Assembly (NCBI GenBank): GCA_012511245.1
Contig: JAAZGM010000169.1
Coordinates: 1 to 7,817 of the forward strand
Reading direction: 5' to 3'
Length of the DNA: 7,817 nt
Source: Methanomicrobiales archaeon
GTDB taxonomy: Archaea; Halobacteriota; Methanomicrobia; Methanomicrobiales; Methanoculleaceae
The position numbers and the translations under genes are program-made. This document shows, piece by piece, positions 5,828-7,817 of this stretch. The notes beneath the pieces are model-generated. The model saw nothing but the letters and a program-made list of their open reading frames with translations, made no database searches and was not told the origin of the DNA. Each line of letters opens with the position of its first letter. Position 1 is the first letter of the stretch.

Positions 5828-5848
5828 CCCTTTACCCCTCTCTCTTTT
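5828..5848 (+). terminator. Possible pyrimidine-rich terminator after zinc-ribbon gene
   Basis: A C/T tract containing TTT and ending in TTTT lies about 50 bases past the stop at 5774-5776 and ahead of the next promoter. It has no hairpin and only short T-runs, so it is a weak candidate. Confidence 0.2.
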
Positions 5849-5905
5849 GAAGAACACCCCGCCGGACAGGGTCCCTGGACGCCTCCTGAGATCGTCTTAC
5901 GCAAG

Positions 5906-5914
5906 TTATTATAT
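5906..5914 (+). promoter_or_regulatory. TATA box of second HEAT-repeat gene
   Basis: The stretch ttattatat predicts transcription from about 5937, giving a short leader of some 16 bases that contains the GGAGG at 5940-5944. This suggests the second HEAT gene is transcribed independently of the genes upstream. Confidence 0.55.
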
Positions 5915-5939
5915 CGACCCTTTGCCATACACCGGCCAC

Positions 5940-5944
5940 GGAGG
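5940..5944 (+). promoter_or_regulatory. Ribosome binding site supporting a TTG start
   Basis: GGAGG with eight bases to TTG 5953. No ATG or GTG in frame lies nearby, and the spacing is good, so this site decides in favour of the rare TTG start. Confidence 0.6.
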
Positions 5945-5952
5945 CGAAAAGA

Positions 5953-6861
5953 TTGGCACAAGAGAGACGGTTCAAGATCGATCAACTCCGGGCCGAGAAG
6001 GATATTGACGGTCTGGTCGAGGCTCTTCGGAGCGATGACGGCCTGACCCGCCAGCGGGCCGCTCTGGCGCTCGGGGATCTCGCCGGTGCTGAGGCGGTCG
6101 GCCCGCTCATCCGGGCGCTCGGCGACCCGGTGACGGCGGTGCGGGAGGCGGCGGCGGACTCGCTCACGCTGCTCGGGAGCCCGGCAGTCGGTCCGCTGGT
6201 CGAACTCCTCGACAACCCTGAGGCGGCGGGGAGATACGACGAGTCGGCGGCGGCCGAAGGCCCGGTGACCGTGATCGGCCCCGGCGGTCTGACCCGGGAT
6301 ATCGAGACCGGGAAGGACCTCCGGCGGGTCTACGCGGCCGCCATCCTCGGCGAGATCAACGATCCCGCCGCGATCGAGCCCCTCGTCCGGGCGATCAGGG
6401 ATCCTGGCGACGACGTCCGGTGCCAGGCAGCGGGGGCCATAACGAAGTTCGGCGCCGATGCGGTCGTGCCGCTCACGGGGCTGCTCACCGACCCTAACCC
6501 GGATATCAGGATCGTCGCGGCCGGTATCCTCGGGGATACTGGGGCTGCTTCGGCGGTGGAGCCGCTCATCGGGGCGCTCCGGGATGATAACGACGACGTC
6601 CGGGGGGCGGCAGGAGGAGCCCTCATGCGGATGGGCGATGCCGCGGTCGAACCGCTGATCGCGGCGACGAAGGACGCCGACCGGAACGTCCGGCTCTACG
6701 CGGCGGGGGCGCTCAAGTACATCGGCAACCCGCAGGCGATCGCTGCTCTCCAGGATCTCGCCCGGGGCGGGGATGATGTGGAGAGGAGCGTCGCGGAGGA
6801 TGCGATAGAGGCGATCCGGATGGTCCGCAGGGAGATGGCGGAGGTGCCGACGTCGCGGTGA
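5953..6861 (+). CDS. HEAT-repeat (PBS-lyase type) protein
   Basis: A 302-residue, soluble, all-helical repeat protein, likely a binding scaffold; the family name comes from phycobilin lyases, but methanogens make no phycobilins, so lyase activity should not be inferred. After a short N-terminal helix, HEAT repeats occupy about 15-87 and 123-290, with repeated signatures: AVGPLIRALGDP, VREAAADSLTLLG, RRVYAAAILGEINDP, VRCQAAGAITKFG, IRIVAAGILGDTG, VRGAAGGALMRMG, VRLYAAGALKYIG. A linker of about 35 residues (88-122, including GPVTVIGPGG) splits the array after the second repeat, at the same place where the shorter paralogue at 4453-5199 carries its triple repeat. Start is TTG 5953, supported by the ribosome site. 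It ends 33 bases from the stop of the convergent surface-protein gene. No catalytic residues were recognised. Confidence 0.9.
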   Translation: MAQERRFKIDQLRAEKDIDGLVEALRSDDGLTRQRAALALGDLAGAEAVGPLIRALGDPVTAVREAAADSLTLLGSPAVGPLVELLDNPEAAGRYDESAAAEGPVTVIGPGGLTRDIETGKDLRRVYAAAILGEINDPAAIEPLVRAIRDPGDDVRCQAAGAITKFGADAVVPLTGLLTDPNPDIRIVAAGILGDTGAASAVEPLIGALRDDNDDVRGAAGGALMRMGDAAVEPLIAATKDADRNVRLYAAGALKYIGNPQAIAALQDLARGGDDVERSVAEDAIEAIRMVRREMAEVPTSR

Positions 6862-6868
6862 AATTCAG

Positions 6869-6894
6869 AAAAAGTGGTGCGGCGAACCGCCGCA
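6869..6894 (-). terminator. Hairpin and T-run terminator of the surface-protein gene
   Basis: On the minus strand tgcggcg and cgccgca form a perfect seven-pair stem with a three-base loop, followed four bases later by TTTTT. It starts directly after the TGA at 6895-6897. Since the stem reads the same on the plus strand, it may also slow transcripts coming from the second HEAT gene. Confidence 0.65.
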
Positions 6895-7817
6895 TCAGTC
6901 GTAGTCGCGGAAGAGCGCGGGATTCTGTCTCCTGATCCACCACCGCCGGACAAAGTATCCGGCCCCGGCGAGCACCAGGATGGCTCCGCCTATCAGGGCG
7001 ACCGTCCCGAGCGGGAAGTCCGGGATCGCCTCACCGACCGGCACGGCCGTGGTCTCTGTTTCGGTGGGATGTATGGTTGTTTGCGCCGCCGTCTCCGCCG
7101 CGGTCGCGGTCGTCACCGCAGTGGTCTGCTCGATCCCGCTGATCGCAAAGAGCGAGAACCCGGGGCTTGCCGCCCTGAACGTGACCGTTGTCCCGGCATC
7201 GTCCACGACCCACGTCGGGAGAGCCTCCCATGCCGTGCCGTTGTAGCGGTAGAGCACGATCCCGCCCGGGGCGAATCCCTGTTCTGCGAGCCACGCGGCC
7301 GGGATGCTGAAGGTGATGTTTGCACCGGTGATCTCCTCGAACCGTGCCGGCGTCAGTTCAATGTACTGGTATGGGGTTCCCGGCGCCGGGGGGATGTCGG
7401 TTCCCGGGGAGGATTGTACCCACCCGGTGACGATCAACATATTGAGCCCGGTGCCTGTCGCGGTGATCGTGCTCACGGCGGAGTCTCCGCCGACGTTATA
7501 GCCGCCGCCCGGCCCGACCGTCGAGCCACCGCCACCGCTGCCACCCCCGCCGCCGGAGGACGGTGACGTGACGGTGATGGATTTACGTATGCTGTCGAAC
7601 CCGAAGGCGTTGTATACCTGCAGCGTCACCGTGTAGGTGCCGGGTTCGGTGTAGGTGTGCGTGGGGTTCTGCCCCGTCGATCCGGCGGTTTTGAGGCGCC
7701 AGACGTCGTTCGGGTAGGTAGTACTGTTGCTCTGCCCGCCCATGAGTACGATACTTCCGTCCGGCATCACGACGCTGGTGTGTTCCCACCGTGCCGACCA
7801 TTCGGCGTGCTCGGCCA
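6895..7817 (-). CDS. Cell-surface protein with kelch, PKD and PGF-pre-PGF domains and C-terminal anchor (N-terminus outside window)
   Basis: The frame is open to the window edge; 307 codons are visible plus the stop, and the true start with its expected signal peptide lies beyond 7817. The GTG at 7770 is internal: the residues before it (WEHTSV) continue a kelch repeat that reads VMPDGSIVLMGGQS then NDVWRL. Counting visible residues, a PKD-like strand region follows at about 49-83 (THTYTEPGTYTVTLQVYN), then a Gly/Ser linker (about 85-112), a PGF-pre-PGF domain (about 113-227, with ELTPARFEEITGANITF, VLYRYNGTAWEALPT and PGFSLFAI), a Thr/Ala-rich stalk likely to be glycosylated (about 230-260), and one membrane helix (about 267-289) with the basic tail RRWWIRRQNPALFRDYD. 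The layout says exported, held by its C-terminus, with the kelch part facing outward, probably for adhesion or S-layer contact. The ligand is unknown. Confidence 0.85.
   Translation of the reverse strand, partial: AEHAEWSARWEHTSVVMPDGSIVLMGGQSNSTTYPNDVWRLKTAGSTGQNPTHTYTEPGTYTVTLQVYNAFGFDSIRKSITVTSPSSGGGGGSGGGGSTVGPGGGYNVGGDSAVSTITATGTGLNMLIVTGWVQSSPGTDIPPAPGTPYQYIELTPARFEEITGANITFSIPAAWLAEQGFAPGGIVLYRYNGTAWEALPTWVVDDAGTTVTFRAASPGFSLFAISGIEQTTAVTTATAAETAAQTTIHPTETETTAVPVGEAIPDFPLGTVALIGGAILVLAGAGYFVRRWWIRRQNPALFRDYD

Noticed and set aside
5393..5857. 154-codon minus-strand frame across the zinc-ribbon gene
   Set aside because: No ribosome site or recognisable motif, and it is antisense to a frame with a complete four-Cys zinc site.
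5953..6861. Phycocyanobilin lyase function for the HEAT protein
   Set aside because: The family name is historical; methanogens make no phycobilins and no catalytic residues can be seen.

Overview
The window looks like chromosome from a GC-rich methanogenic archaeon of the order Methanomicrobiales, most like Methanoculleus. This is inferred from gene content and style; no search was run. The main pointers are a surface protein with kelch, PKD and PGF-pre-PGF domains that ends in a membrane anchor and an RRWWIRRQ-type tail; archaeal TATA boxes about 27 bp ahead of start codons or short leaders; GGAGG ribosome sites; and PBS-lyase-type HEAT-repeat proteins.

Layout, left to right. (1) 1-501 (+): the 3' part of a GT2 glycosyltransferase gene, split by an in-frame TAG at 58-60. 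(2) 502-860: a gene-poor spacer with a 9-bp inverted repeat. (3) About 861-1814 (+): an OB-fold plus HD-domain protein resembling the YhaM 3'-5' exoribonuclease family. (4) 1835-4285 (-): a complete Cu(I)-exporting P1B-type ATPase (CopA), convergent with the HD gene and probably read from a leaderless mRNA. (5) 4453-5199 (+): a short HEAT-repeat protein, divergent from copA, whose centre holds three copies of a 23-25 residue Q-x-D-L-F-G-G repeat. (6) 5200-5584: a spacer with a strong TATA box, flanking direct repeats and a good stem-loop, possibly a small RNA or a long leader. (7) 5585-5776 (+): a 63-residue CxxC/CxxC zinc-ribbon protein. (8) 5953-6861 (+): a longer HEAT-repeat paralogue with its own promoter. 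(9) 6895-7817 (-): the C-terminal part of the cell-surface protein, convergent with the second HEAT gene and ending in a hairpin/T-run terminator.

No biochemical pathway joins these genes. CopA handles copper efflux. The glycosyltransferase family primes glycans on lipid carriers, and the last gene encodes an exported surface protein of the kind such glycans may decorate. The pair of HEAT proteins around a tiny zinc-ribbon gene is the least explained part and the best place to look for something new, especially the repeat-bearing insertion in the first HEAT protein. No rRNA, tRNA, CRISPR array, insertion sequence or integrase was recognised.
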